From assembly GCA_025934635.1 (NCBI GenBank), contig JAICWX010000054.1:1-38128 (forward strand): DNA of 38,128 nucleotides, given 5' to 3'. Shown in pieces: positions 29,898-38,128 of the stretch. This DNA comes from Streptosporangiaceae bacterium. Its GTDB lineage: Bacteria; Actinomycetota; Actinomycetes; Streptosporangiales; Streptosporangiaceae. Numbering within the stretch: position 1 is the first letter of the stretch; the number at the start of each line of letters is the position of its first letter. The translations under genes were made by a program, and so were the position numbers. The notes under the pieces are model-generated. The model had not been told where the DNA came from, searched no databases, and was given only the letters and a program-made list of their open reading frames with translations.

Positions 29898-32405
29898 ATG
29901 CGCAACGTCACGCTCAAGGGCCTGCTGGCCCACAAGCTCCGGCTGGCGCTGACCGCGCTGGCGATCATCCTGGGCGTCACGTTCATCTCCGGGACGTTCG
30001 TCCTGACCGACACCCTGCAGAGCACGTTCAACACGCTGTTCGGCACCATCTACGCCAAGGTCGACTTCCAGGTCCGCGGGGCGGCCCAGCTCGGCTCCGG
30101 CGGGAACGCGACCCGCAACCCGCTGTCCGAGTCGGTGCTGGCCACGGTGCGCAAGGTGCCCGGCGTCGCGATCGCCGACGGCCAGGTCCAGGGGTACGCC
30201 CAGTTCGTGGCGCGGGACGGCAAGGCCATCGCGACCGGCGGCGCGCCCACCCTCGGCGTCAGCTTCGACCCGTACCCGCAGCTGTCCGCGCTGCACCTGA
30301 TCGCCGGCCACGCGCCCGCCACCGGCGATGACGTGGTGATGGACGCCGGGACGGCGCGGCAGTACGGCTTCACCGTGGGGCAGCGCGTCCGGGTGCTGTC
30401 GGTGACGGCGCCGCGGACCTTCACCATCACCGGCATCGCCCAGTTCGGCTCGGCCAGCAACCTGGCCGGGGCCACCCTGGCCGCGTTCACGCTGCCGACC
30501 GCGCAGGCCCTCGCGCTGCGGCCGGGCCAGCTCGACGACATCAACGTGCTGACCGCGCCCGGCGCCAGCAAGGCCGCGGTGCAGCGGGCCATCGCCCGGG
30601 CCCTGCCGTCCGCCACCGAGGTAGTCACCGGGAAGACGGTGGCGGACGAGAACACGAGCTCGATCGACCGGGCGCTCGGCTTCTTCTCCACCGCGCTGCT
30701 CGTCTTCGCGTTCATCGCCCTGTTCGTCGGGGCGTTCACCATCTACAACACGTTCTCGATCATCGTCGGGCAGCGCACCCGGGAGCTGGCCCTGCTCCGG
30801 ATCGTCGGGGCCAGCCGCCGCCAGGTCTTCGGTTCTGTCCTGGCCGAAGCGGCCATCACCGGCCTCGTCTCCTCGGTGATCGGCCTGGGCCTGGGGGTGC
30901 TGGCCGCGCTCGGGCTCGAGGCGCTGCTGCGCGGGTTCGGCATCACGCTGCCCCCCGAGTCGCTCGTGTTCGCGCCCCGGACCGTGGTGGTGGGACTGCT
31001 CACCGGCACCGTGGTAACCGTCGTCGCCGCGATCGGCCCGGCCCGCGGGGCGGTGCGCATCCCCCCGGTCGTCGCGCTCGACGACCGCCAGCCCATCGCC
31101 GGCGCCTCGCTGCGCCGCCGGCTCATCTGGGGTGCCGCGCTGGCCCTGGCCGGCGTGGTCCTGCTGGCCATCGGGCTGGCCCAGCCGGCCATCGGCCTGG
31201 TGGGCGCGGGCGCGGCCGGGCTGGTCCTCGGCGTGGCCATGCTGTCCCCGGGCATCGCGCGCCCGCTCGCCAGCGTGATCGGCCGCCCGCTGGCCCGCAC
31301 CCTCGGCGTGGCGGGCAAGCTCGGCCGGGAGAACTCCATGCGCAGCCCGCGGCGCACCGCCCAGACCGCCGCCGCCCTGATGATCGGGCTGGCCCTGGTC
31401 TCGGCGATGGCCACCTTCGGCGCCTCGCTGTCCCGGTCGGCCACCGCCAGCGCGGACCAGGCCCTCAGCGCCGACCTCATCGTCACGCCCAGCGGCTCGG
31501 GCCAGGTCAGCAACGCGGCGGCGGGCGTCGCGGCCGTGCCCGGCGTCACCACCGCCACCGCCTTCTACCTGGGCCGGTTCGAATTCCGGCAGACGGTGAC
31601 GACGCTGACCGGGGTCTCCACCGCGCACCTGGCCGACACGGTGATCCTGCGGATGACCGCGGGCACCCCGGCCGCCCTGGCCCGCGGCGAGCTGCTCATC
31701 GACTCCACCACCGCCACCGCGGATCACCTCACCGTCGGCGACACGGTCCGGGCCCGGTTCACCAAGACCGGCCCGGCCACGCTCCGCATCGGCGGTATCT
31801 ACCAGGCCAACGCCCTGATCGGCAGCTACCTGGCCGGCGCCGCGTTCTTCCGGGCCCACTTCTCGGAGCGGCCGCCGGCCGGCCTGCTGCTGCGCACCAC
31901 CGGCGCCGCCGCCAACCGCGCGGTCACCCGGGCCCTCGCCCCCTACCCGAACCTGCAGGTCCAGACCCGGGCCCAGTTCGAGCAGACCCAGGTAGCCAAC
32001 GTCAACCAGCTCCTCGGCCTGGTGTACGCCCTGCTCGGCCTGGCGGTGCTCATCGCGCTCATCGGCATCGTGAACACGCTCATGCTGTCGGTCTTCGAGC
32101 GCACCCGCGAGATCGGCCTGCTGCGCGCGGTCGGCATGCGCCGCCGCCAGGTCCGCACGATGATCAGGTCCGAGGCGGTGATCCTGGCCATCTTCGGCGC
32201 CATCGTCGGGATCGTGATCGGCACCGCGCTGGGCCTGGCCCTGGTGGCCTCGCTGCGCCAGCAGGGCATCACCGAAACCGTCGTGCCGGTGTCCAACCTG
32301 GTGATCTTCCTGCTGCTGGCCGCCGTGCTCGGCCTGATCGCCGCCACCTGGCCGGCCCGCCGGGCCGCCCGCCTCGACGTCCTGGCCGCCATCGCCACCG
32401 AGTAG
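29898..32405 (+). CDS. ABC transporter permease, FtsX/MacB-type with two modules
   Basis: An 835-residue permease. TM1 lies at about 18-38. A large extracellular domain spans about 45-250. The first FtsX core lies near 255-395 (TIYNTFSIIVGQRTRELALLRIVGASRRQV). Two helices follow near 408-455, then a second extracellular domain from 505 to 710. The second FtsX core is at 712-835 (VNTLMLSVFERTREIGLLRAVGMRRRQV). This duplicated layout with about ten helices is usual in actinobacterial lipoprotein- or drug-related exporters. GGGG precedes the ATG. Both neighbouring secreted proteins are lipoproteins, so lipoprotein handling is a reasonable inference. Confidence 0.93.
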   Translation: MRNVTLKGLLAHKLRLALTALAIILGVTFISGTFVLTDTLQSTFNTLFGTIYAKVDFQVRGAAQLGSGGNATRNPLSESVLATVRKVPGVAIADGQVQGYAQFVARDGKAIATGGAPTLGVSFDPYPQLSALHLIAGHAPATGDDVVMDAGTARQYGFTVGQRVRVLSVTAPRTFTITGIAQFGSASNLAGATLAAFTLPTAQALALRPGQLDDINVLTAPGASKAAVQRAIARALPSATEVVTGKTVADENTSSIDRALGFFSTALLVFAFIALFVGAFTIYNTFSIIVGQRTRELALLRIVGASRRQVFGSVLAEAAITGLVSSVIGLGLGVLAALGLEALLRGFGITLPPESLVFAPRTVVVGLLTGTVVTVVAAIGPARGAVRIPPVVALDDRQPIAGASLRRRLIWGAALALAGVVLLAIGLAQPAIGLVGAGAAGLVLGVAMLSPGIARPLASVIGRPLARTLGVAGKLGRENSMRSPRRTAQTAAALMIGLALVSAMATFGASLSRSATASADQALSADLIVTPSGSGQVSNAAAGVAAVPGVTTATAFYLGRFEFRQTVTTLTGVSTAHLADTVILRMTAGTPAALARGELLIDSTTATADHLTVGDTVRARFTKTGPATLRIGGIYQANALIGSYLAGAAFFRAHFSERPPAGLLLRTTGAAANRAVTRALAPYPNLQVQTRAQFEQTQVANVNQLLGLVYALLGLAVLIALIGIVNTLMLSVFERTREIGLLRAVGMRRRQVRTMIRSEAVILAIFGAIVGIVIGTALGLALVASLRQQGITETVVPVSNLVIFLLLAAVLGLIAATWPARRAARLDVLAAIATE

Positions 32406-32483
32406 CGCCCGGCAGTCCTTACCAGCCGGTTACATGACCCCGGGACCCCGGCGCCGCCCGGTGAATGTGCGTATCACAGAACC

Positions 32484-33107
32484 ATGACGCGTAGGAAAGC
32501 ATGGGCGGTCCCGGTGCTGATCGCCACCGTGGCCCTGGCCGCCACCGCCTGCAGCAAGGCCACCGGCGCCGGTTCGGGCACGCAGGCCGGCGGCGCCTAC
32601 GGCACCCAGACGGCCAGCCCGATGGCGACCGGCATGTCCTCCACCGCCGGTGCCATGCAGGCCACCACCGCCGCGCTGAAGGTCGAGCGCACCCGCGACG
32701 GCATGGTGCTGGCGGGCAGCAAGGGCCTGACGCTGTACTACTTCACCAAGGACAAGCCGCACAGCGGCCGGTCGGCGTGCTTCGGCAGCTGCCTGAAGGC
32801 CTGGCCCGCGCTGGCGGCCCCGGTCAAGGCCCCGGCCGGCGCGCGCATGCCCGGCCCGATGGGAACGATCACCCGCGGGAACGGCACCGTGCAGGTCACC
32901 ATCAACGGCTACCCGATCTACTACTACGTCGGCGACAAGGCCCCGGGCCAGATCACCGGCAACGGCGTCGAGGGCGCCTGGCACATCATCAAGGTCAAGA
33001 TGAAGTCGGGGGCCGCCGCCAGTACCGGAAACATGGCGACCACCGCTCCCAAGGTGACGACGACCCCGACCAAGAACACCGGCGGCGGCGGAGGTTACGG
33101 CTACTAG
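32484..33107 (+). CDS. Second COG4315-type lipoprotein
   Basis: A 207-residue paralogue of the lipoprotein at 28310. The lipobox Cys is about residue 23 (LAATAC). The motifs LYYFTKDK (about 86-93) and IYYYVGDK (about 146-153) match the Yx(F/W/Y)xxD pattern, with the paired cysteines in SACFGSCLKAWPA. The C-terminus is a Thr/Lys linker ending GGGGGYGY. The last 20 coding bases before the stop are identical to those of the other copy. Its TAG shares the tetranucleotide CTAG with the stop of the convergent channel-like gene. A 78-bp interval separates it from the permease, so it may be expressed with it or alone. Confidence 0.88.
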   Translation: MTRRKAWAVPVLIATVALAATACSKATGAGSGTQAGGAYGTQTASPMATGMSSTAGAMQATTAALKVERTRDGMVLAGSKGLTLYYFTKDKPHSGRSACFGSCLKAWPALAAPVKAPAGARMPGPMGTITRGNGTVQVTINGYPIYYYVGDKAPGQITGNGVEGAWHIIKVKMKSGAAASTGNMATTAPKVTTTPTKNTGGGGGYGY

Positions 33108-34744
33108 CGCGCGGCCAGGAACCGGCTCAGCCCCCGCCGGGTAGCCAGGATGACCAGCCGGTCGCCCGCGCACAGCTGGTAGCCGCGGCGGGGCGACCAG
33201 TCCAGCGTGGTGCGGCCGCCGACGGCCAGCGCCAGCACCCGCGCCTGGCCGTCCTGCTCGGTGTCGCCGATGGAGCTCCCGGCCAGCCCGGCCTGGTCGG
33301 CCACCTGAACGTCGGCGATCAGCAGCACGTGCCGGCCGACCGGGATGGTGCGCAGCACCTGGTGCTCGAGCATCGCGGTGGCGAAGGCCGGGGCAGCCAG
33401 GTACGGCACGCTGCGGGAGATGATATCCCCGGTCGTCTTCTCCAGCCGCTCGGCCAGGTCGTCGTCGGTGAGCCGCAGGACGACCCGCAGGTCCTCGCGG
33501 ATTGACCGCGCGGTCAGCGTGGTCTCCAGGTTCACCACGTCCAGGCTGGTCACCGAGACCAGCGCCAGGCAGGTGTCCAGGTGGGCCGCTTGCAGCGTCT
33601 CCTCGCGGAACGCGTCCCCGATCACCACCGGCAGGCCGAGCTGGCGGGCCATCCCGATGCCGGGGGCATCCGCCCGGTTGTCCACGCACACTACGTCGAA
33701 GCCCAGGTCGTGCAGCTGGCCGGTCACCGCGGTGCCGACGTTGCCGAGCCCGACCACGATGACGTGCCCGCTGGCCGGGCGGGGCGCCCGGCGTACCCGG
33801 CCGGTCAGCCGGGCGCCGACCACGATCGCGGTGATCACCGGGATGACGGCCATCCCGTCCACGGTCAGCAGGACCTGGGCGACCTTCTCGCCCGCGCTCG
33901 TCGAGGACTGGGTGAACGCGGACCCGGTCATGTCCATCACGGTCTCGTACAGCGCGGTCACGGTCGGGTAGACCGTGCGCAGCAGCACGAAGCCGGCCAC
34001 CGCCATGGCCAGCAGGGTCGTGAAGACCAGTCCGAACTTGTGCCAGACCAGCCGCCGGAGCATCCCGGCCAGGGCCACGGCCGGGTTCCGCCGCCGGGTC
34101 AGCGGGTCCCGCGGCGTGCCGTCCGCGACCGCGAGCACCAGGTCGGCCGGGTACCCGGGGCCCGACCCGGGCGGGAGCAGCCGGGGACCGCCCGGCTCGT
34201 CGGCCAGCCCGCAGATCACCGCGGCAGGCGGCGCGTCCCCGGCCCGGGCCACGTAGAGGGTGCGCTTCTGGACCCGGACGTGGCTGGGGGCCGGCTCGCC
34301 CAGCGCGGCCGCGACGAACGACGGCGCCGACATCGCGGTGCCGGACAGGACGGTGCAGTCCGGGAACAGCATCCGGATGTGGTCGCCCAGCCGCCGGTTG
34401 AAGATGGCGAGCACCAGCCGCAGGTCGGGGTTCAGCTCCTGCGCCCGCAGCCCGGCGTGCAGGTTGCCGACGTCGTCCTGCCAGACCACCGCCACCGCCC
34501 GGGCCGACCGCACGTCCGCGTCGGTGAAGGCCTGGGTGGACAGCTCGGGGTACTCCAGTACCCGGACCCGGGACAGCGCGCTGATCTGCGGCCCGTGGTT
34601 CAGCCGCCGGGACGGCAGGATCACCGTCACCCGCTCGCCGTACCGGGTCGTCAGTTCCTCCGTGATGCGGTAGGACAACGGCCCGTCACCGCAGACGATG
34701 TGATGGCCGCTGTGACGGTCGGTGCGCCGGGTGAGGGCGGGCAT
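33104..34744 (-). CDS. RCK-domain ion-channel-like membrane protein (CASTOR/POLLUX-related)
   Basis: A 546-residue protein. An N-terminal nucleotide-binding-like domain (HHIVCGDGPLSYRITEEL) and linker reach about residue 220. A hydrophobic pair spans about 233-258 (FGLVFTTLLAMAVAGFVLL) and 295-320 (VLLTVDGMAVIPVITAIVVG). A second Rossmann RCK/TrkA-N domain follows (HVIVVGLGNVGTAVTGQL, about 336-353), then a TrkA-C-like end. The layout matches bacterial relatives of plant CASTOR/POLLUX channels. The re-entrant loop has no TVGYG filter, so ion selectivity is open. ATG 34744 begins a short cytosolic stretch; longer frames run into the divergent gene. Confidence 0.8.
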   Translation of the reverse strand: MPALTRRTDRHSGHHIVCGDGPLSYRITEELTTRYGERVTVILPSRRLNHGPQISALSRVRVLEYPELSTQAFTDADVRSARAVAVVWQDDVGNLHAGLRAQELNPDLRLVLAIFNRRLGDHIRMLFPDCTVLSGTAMSAPSFVAAALGEPAPSHVRVQKRTLYVARAGDAPPAAVICGLADEPGGPRLLPPGSGPGYPADLVLAVADGTPRDPLTRRRNPAVALAGMLRRLVWHKFGLVFTTLLAMAVAGFVLLRTVYPTVTALYETVMDMTGSAFTQSSTSAGEKVAQVLLTVDGMAVIPVITAIVVGARLTGRVRRAPRPASGHVIVVGLGNVGTAVTGQLHDLGFDVVCVDNRADAPGIGMARQLGLPVVIGDAFREETLQAAHLDTCLALVSVTSLDVVNLETTLTARSIREDLRVVLRLTDDDLAERLEKTTGDIISRSVPYLAAPAFATAMLEHQVLRTIPVGRHVLLIADVQVADQAGLAGSSIGDTEQDGQARVLALAVGGRTTLDWSPRRGYQLCAGDRLVILATRRGLSRFLAAR

Positions 34745-34819
34745 GCGGTGATCATAACGGGCGTTGACATGATCACGGCCCCTTGAAAGGCTCGGCCCAG
34801 CCGTGGAAAGGGGAACGTC

Positions 34820-35806
34820 GTGGCAACCGTCGAGAGCGTGCGGGGACCGGTCGAGCTGAGCGACCTGGGTCAGACCCTGATGCATGAGCATGTCTTCGTC
34901 ATGTCGACCGAGCACATGCAGAACTACGGCAGCGACTGGTGGGACGAGGAGTTCCGGGTTACCGACGCCGTCACCAAGCTGAACGCCATGCACGCCAAGG
35001 GCATCACCACGATCGTCGACCCCACCGTCTGGGGCCTGGGCCGGTACATCCCGCGGATCCAGCGGATCGCCGAGCAGACCCCGGTCCACATCATCGTGGC
35101 GGCCGGCCTGTACGTCTACGAGGAACTGCCCCAGCAGTACGCCTACCGCGGGCCGGGCAACCTGATCGACATCCCCGAGCCGATGGTCACCGACTTCAGC
35201 CGCGACATCACCGAGGGCATCGCGGACACCGGCGTCAAGGCGGCCTTCCTCAAGTTCGCCCTGGAGACCCCGGAGCCGTCGCCCGGCATCGAGCGCATCG
35301 CCCGTGCCGTCGCCCGCACCCACGTCGAGACCGGCGCGCCCATCACCGTGCACACCTCCGGCCCGCACCAGACCGGCCGGACCGCGGTGCGGATCTTCAC
35401 CGAGGAGGGCGTCGACCTCACCAAGGTGGTGATCGGGCACGCGGGCGACAGCAACGACATCGACTACCTGACCGAGCTCGCGGACAGCGGGGCCCTGCTC
35501 GGCATGGACCGTTTCGGCCTGGACCTGTTCAACCCCACGGCCGAACGGGTGAAGACGATCGTCACCCTGGCGGCCCGCGGCTACGCCGACCGGATGGTCC
35601 TGTCGCACGACGCCAGCTGCTTCATCGACTACTTCGGCGCCGCTCATGACGACGCCCGCGCCGCCGCCGCGCCGAACTGGCACTTCGAGCACATCAGCGA
35701 CGACGTGCTGCCCGCCCTGCTGGCGCAGGGCGTCAGCCAGGCCCAGATCGACCAGATGATGGTGGAGAACCCGGTCCGCTACTTCACCCCGAAGGCGGCG
35801 TCATGA
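34820..35806 (+). CDS. Phosphotriesterase-family metallohydrolase (lactonase-like)
   Basis: A 328-residue amidohydrolase-fold protein of the phosphotriesterase family (PHP/PLL). Binuclear metal ligands are visible: H22 and H24 in LMHEHV, the bridging lysine K145 in FLKFALE, H178 in ITVHTSG, H207 in VIGHAGD and D264 in LSHDAS. Members hydrolyse lactones and occasionally organophosphates, and lactones are the likelier natural substrate. The GTG start follows AAAGGGG. The acyl-CoA ligase starts within its stop (ATGA), so the pair is translationally coupled and may work in sequence on one compound. Confidence 0.9.
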   Translation: MATVESVRGPVELSDLGQTLMHEHVFVMSTEHMQNYGSDWWDEEFRVTDAVTKLNAMHAKGITTIVDPTVWGLGRYIPRIQRIAEQTPVHIIVAAGLYVYEELPQQYAYRGPGNLIDIPEPMVTDFSRDITEGIADTGVKAAFLKFALETPEPSPGIERIARAVARTHVETGAPITVHTSGPHQTGRTAVRIFTEEGVDLTKVVIGHAGDSNDIDYLTELADSGALLGMDRFGLDLFNPTAERVKTIVTLAARGYADRMVLSHDASCFIDYFGAAHDDARAAAAPNWHFEHISDDVLPALLAQGVSQAQIDQMMVENPVRYFTPKAAS

Positions 35807-37344
35807 GCACCCAGGATCACAGCGAGCCCCACCATCAGGAGCTGGGCGGCATCTTCGACATGACCGGCGTCGTCCGCGGCCCGGATGGCATCAAGCGCTA
35901 CGAGGGCCTGCCCCGCAACCTGGTGCGGATGCTCCGCGCGTCGGTGGATGGGCACGGCGCGGACGAAGCCATCGTCGAGACCGGCGGCGGCCCGCGGCTC
36001 AGCTACACCGAGGTGTGGGACCGCGCGGCCCGGGTGGCGGGCGGCCTGCGCGCCCAGCACGGCGTCCAGCGCGGCGACCGGGTGGCGATCCGGCTCGGCA
36101 ACGGCATCGACTGGGTGCTGGCCTTCACCGGCGCCGTGCTGGCCGACGCGATCGTGGTGCCGGTCAACACCCGCTTCACCGATGAAGAAGCGGACTACGT
36201 GGTCACCGACTCCGGCGCGAAGTACGTGTTCCTGCCGGGCGCCGCGCTGCCCGACGGCGACCCGCTGGTCATCGACGACCAGGAGCCGTCCGGCCCGGCC
36301 GCGATCTTCTACACCAGCGGCACCACCGGCTTCCCCAAGGGGGCGGTGACCACCCACGAGAACTTCCTGTCCAACGCCGAGACCTGCCGGCGCGCGCTCG
36401 GCGCGCCGCCGGAGGGGCTGCGCACCCTGATCTCGGTCCCGCTGTTCCACGTGACCGGCTGCAACAGCCAGCTCCTGGTGGCCTTCTACGTCGGCGGCAC
36501 CGCGGTGATCATGCCCGTCTTCGAGCCCGCCGCCTTCCTCCGCGCCATCGCCGAGGAGCGGATCGACACCATGGTCACGGTGCCGGCCATCTACTGGCTG
36601 GCCATCAACCAGCCCGCCTTCGCCGACACCGACATCTCCCGGGTGCGCTCGGTCTCCTACGGCGGGGCGCCGATCGCGCCCGACCTGGTGGCCCGGCTGG
36701 CCAAGGCGTTCCCGCAGGCGCGGCTGGGCAACGGGTTCGGCCTGACCGAGACCGCGAGCGTGTCCACCTTCCTGCCGAACGAGTTCGTGGCCCATGCCGA
36801 CTCGGTCGGCTTCCCCGCCCCGGTCTGCGACGTCCGGCTGGACGCGGTGGGCCCGGACGGCACCGGCGAGCTGCTCATCCGCGGGCCGAACATCGTCGCC
36901 GGCTACTGGAACAAGCCCGAGGCCACCGCCGATACGTTCGTGGACGGCTGGCTGCACAGCGGTGACCTGGCCCGGATCGACGACGAGGGCCTGGTCTACC
37001 TGGTGGACCGGGCCAAGGACATGATCAACCGCGGCGGCGAGAACGTGTACTGCGTCGAGGTCGAGAACGCCCTGGCCGGCGCGCCGGGCGTGTACGAGGC
37101 GGCCGTGCTGGGCGTGCCCGACGAGGTGATGGGGGAGAAGGTGGGCACCGTGATCGTGCCCATGCCCGGCGTCACCCTCGACGTCCCCGCGGTTCTCGGC
37201 TACCTGGGCGAGCACATCGCCGACTTCAAGGTCCCGCAGTACGTCGCGGTCAGCACCGCCCCGCTGCCGCGCAACCCCGGCGGCAAGCTGCTCAAGCGCA
37301 AGCTCAGGGAAGAAACCGACTGGGCCGCCGCCACGCGCCGCTGA
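35803..37344 (+). CDS. Acyl-CoA synthetase / AMP-dependent ligase
   Basis: A 513-residue adenylate-forming enzyme that activates a carboxylic acid as acyl-AMP and then the CoA thioester. Motifs are present in order: A3 YTSGTTGFPKG (170-180), A4 near LFHVTGC (214-220), A5 NGFGLTET (310-317), A7 HSGDLARID (385-393), A8 VDRAKDMINRGGENV (401-415) and A10 NPGGKLLKR with K495. The active-site stretches are complete. It overlaps the metallohydrolase by 4 bp. A lactone-opening then CoA-activation sequence is a reasonable inference for this pair. Substrate chain type is not determinable. Confidence 0.93.
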   Translation: MSTQDHSEPHHQELGGIFDMTGVVRGPDGIKRYEGLPRNLVRMLRASVDGHGADEAIVETGGGPRLSYTEVWDRAARVAGGLRAQHGVQRGDRVAIRLGNGIDWVLAFTGAVLADAIVVPVNTRFTDEEADYVVTDSGAKYVFLPGAALPDGDPLVIDDQEPSGPAAIFYTSGTTGFPKGAVTTHENFLSNAETCRRALGAPPEGLRTLISVPLFHVTGCNSQLLVAFYVGGTAVIMPVFEPAAFLRAIAEERIDTMVTVPAIYWLAINQPAFADTDISRVRSVSYGGAPIAPDLVARLAKAFPQARLGNGFGLTETASVSTFLPNEFVAHADSVGFPAPVCDVRLDAVGPDGTGELLIRGPNIVAGYWNKPEATADTFVDGWLHSGDLARIDDEGLVYLVDRAKDMINRGGENVYCVEVENALAGAPGVYEAAVLGVPDEVMGEKVGTVIVPMPGVTLDVPAVLGYLGEHIADFKVPQYVAVSTAPLPRNPGGKLLKRKLREETDWAAATRR

Positions 37345-37371
37345 CCGGTAGGCTGCCTCCGTAAACGTTCG

Positions 37372-37386
37372 GTCACTATCTGTGAC
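37372..37386. promoter_or_regulatory. Inverted repeat before the lectin gene
   Basis: GTCAC-TATCT-GTGAC forms a perfect 5-5-5 dyad 18 bp upstream of the GTG at 37404. It lies in the 59-bp interval after the ligase and may be an operator. Confidence 0.35.
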
Positions 37387-37403
37387 AAAGCGCAGGAGGC
37401 AGC

Positions 37404-38128
37404 GTGCGGGTCGGTCGCTTGCTGGGAACCTTCGCGGTCCTGGCCATCATGACGTCCACGGGGCAGCCTGGCGCCCGGGCTGCCCCCGCGGGCCTGGCTA
37501 GCACGGGCCTGGCAAGCGCGGGCGGGACCACCATCGGGCCGGTGCAGATCAGCGCCCTCGGCCACCACCCCGGCCTGTGCTGGGAGGCCGGCGGGAACGG
37601 GTCCGCCGTCACCCTGGAGCACTGCGACCACGTGCTCCAGGGCCAGCAGTGGTCGCTGACCCCCGACGGCGTGCTGATGAACGGCAACGGCTACTGCCTC
37701 GAAGCCGTCCCCGGCCGCGCCCTGTTCATCGACTTCGCCGCCCAGTGCGGCGGCGCCCCCACCCAGCTCTGGCACTACCACTCCGGCCACCTGACCGGAG
37801 CCGGAGTCTGCGCCGTCACCCCCGCCCCGATCGTGCCCGGCGCCGAGATCACCGGCGGTACCTGCGCCTCGAAGGCCTCCGCCCCCCGCACGACCTCCCG
37901 CTGGAGCATCGGCTACAGCGCCGTCACCGTGACCCCCGGCCGCGGCCATGGCCCCGCCGGCGGCGCGTTCGCCGCCTCGGTGACCGTCGCCAACGCCCGC
38001 ACCGCCCAGGCCGCCTACGGCGTCTCTGTCGCCTTCACCCTCCCCCCCGGCGTATCCGCCTCCACCCTCCGCGCCACCCCCGGCCCCGCCTCGCCCCACT
38101 CCGCCTCGCCCCACTCCGCCTCGCCCCA
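37404..38128 (+). CDS. Secreted ricin-type lectin-domain protein, truncated at window end
   Basis: The gene starts at GTG 37404 with AGGAGG four bases before it and stays open to the window edge (241 codons). A signal peptide covers about residues 1-30. A ricin B-like beta-trefoil unit follows (GLCWEAGGNGSAVTLEHC, then GQQWSLTPDGVLMNGNGYCLEA, then QLWHY), with several cysteines and the QxW motif. From about 170 a DUF11/Ig-like segment begins (VTVTPGRGHGPAGGAFAASVTVANA). The visible end is a 15-bp tandem repeat (38088-38128) encoding SPHSA units. It is likely a carbohydrate-binding secreted or wall protein; any catalytic part lies beyond the window. Confidence 0.75.
   Translation, partial: MRVGRLLGTFAVLAIMTSTGQPGARAAPAGLASTGLASAGGTTIGPVQISALGHHPGLCWEAGGNGSAVTLEHCDHVLQGQQWSLTPDGVLMNGNGYCLEAVPGRALFIDFAAQCGGAPTQLWHYHSGHLTGAGVCAVTPAPIVPGAEITGGTCASKASAPRTTSRWSIGYSAVTVTPGRGHGPAGGAFAASVTVANARTAQAAYGVSVAFTLPPGVSASTLRATPGPASPHSASPHSASP
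38088..38128. repeat. 15-bp tandem repeat at the window edge
   Basis: GCCTCGCCCCACTCC occurs at 38088-38102 and 38103-38117, and a third copy is cut by the window end. It keeps the reading frame of the lectin gene and encodes repeated SPHSA. Confidence 0.75.

Noticed and set aside
33104..35692. An 862-codon minus-strand frame extending the channel-like protein
   Set aside because: The extra N-terminal part is the shadow of the metallohydrolase gene on the other strand. The family-like sequence starts at ATG 34744.

Overview
This window comes from a high-GC actinomycete chromosome, probably a soil-type mycelial actinobacterium; the genus cannot be fixed from sequence alone. Supporting traits are GC-rich third codon positions, many GTG starts, F420-type oxidoreductases, a SigK/RskA pair, a DUF222/HNH gene and COG4315 lipoproteins. 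I found no tRNA, rRNA, CRISPR array, insertion sequence or phage gene.

Layout. 1-429 is a gene-free stretch with a degenerate 22-25 bp tandem array. 430-5506 carries a serine hydrolase, a secreted sedolisin protease, a TetR regulator with unusual upstream DNA, and a membrane protein. 5845-9809 carries a secreted bulb-lectin/transglycosylase, a two-gene membrane-protein operon, a possible 2H phosphoesterase and an LLM oxidoreductase. 9863-23044 is the most coherent block. It holds a B12-dependent (CarH/LitR-type) photoreceptor regulator, an SRPBCC-SDR fusion, a FAD amine-oxidase-like protein, DUF1365, UfaA1, a second cyclopropane-synthase-type methyltransferase, a DUF1295 remnant, a DUF523-DUF1722 protein, DNA photolyase, a fasciclin lipoprotein, a molybdopterin oxidoreductase, SigK and RskA. 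23054-26311 holds two decayed genes, a PadR operon with a membrane protein and a phosphotransferase, and a PPOX protein. 26329-33107 holds a DUF222/HNH gene, a candidate 47-residue membrane protein, and a MacB-type ABC exporter bracketed by two related lipoproteins. 33104-38128 holds an RCK-type channel-like protein, a phosphotriesterase/acyl-CoA-ligase pair and a truncated ricin-type lectin.

Main result. The 9.8-23 kb block joins two modules. One matches the Mycobacterium tuberculosis Rv0449c-Rv0444c locus (flavoprotein, DUF1365, ufaA1, DUF1295, sigK, rskA) plus its SigK-controlled fasciclin proteins. The other is light-linked: the B12 photoreceptor, photolyase and the photolyase-associated DUF523-DUF1722 protein. 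I find the same promoter architecture, CCAATCC-N15-(T/G)CGAATR, in front of sigK, in front of the divergent molybdopterin oxidoreductase, and in front of the flavoprotein-DUF1365-ufaA1 operon nearly 10 kb away. This suggests one SigK-controlled, possibly light-modulated, membrane-lipid modification and envelope redox response.

A second theme is gene decay. Three remnants (DUF1295, an aminoglycoside-kinase-like gene, an SRPBCC gene) appear to have lost internal segments. Two sites at convergent gene ends carry short tandem duplications that copy stop codons.
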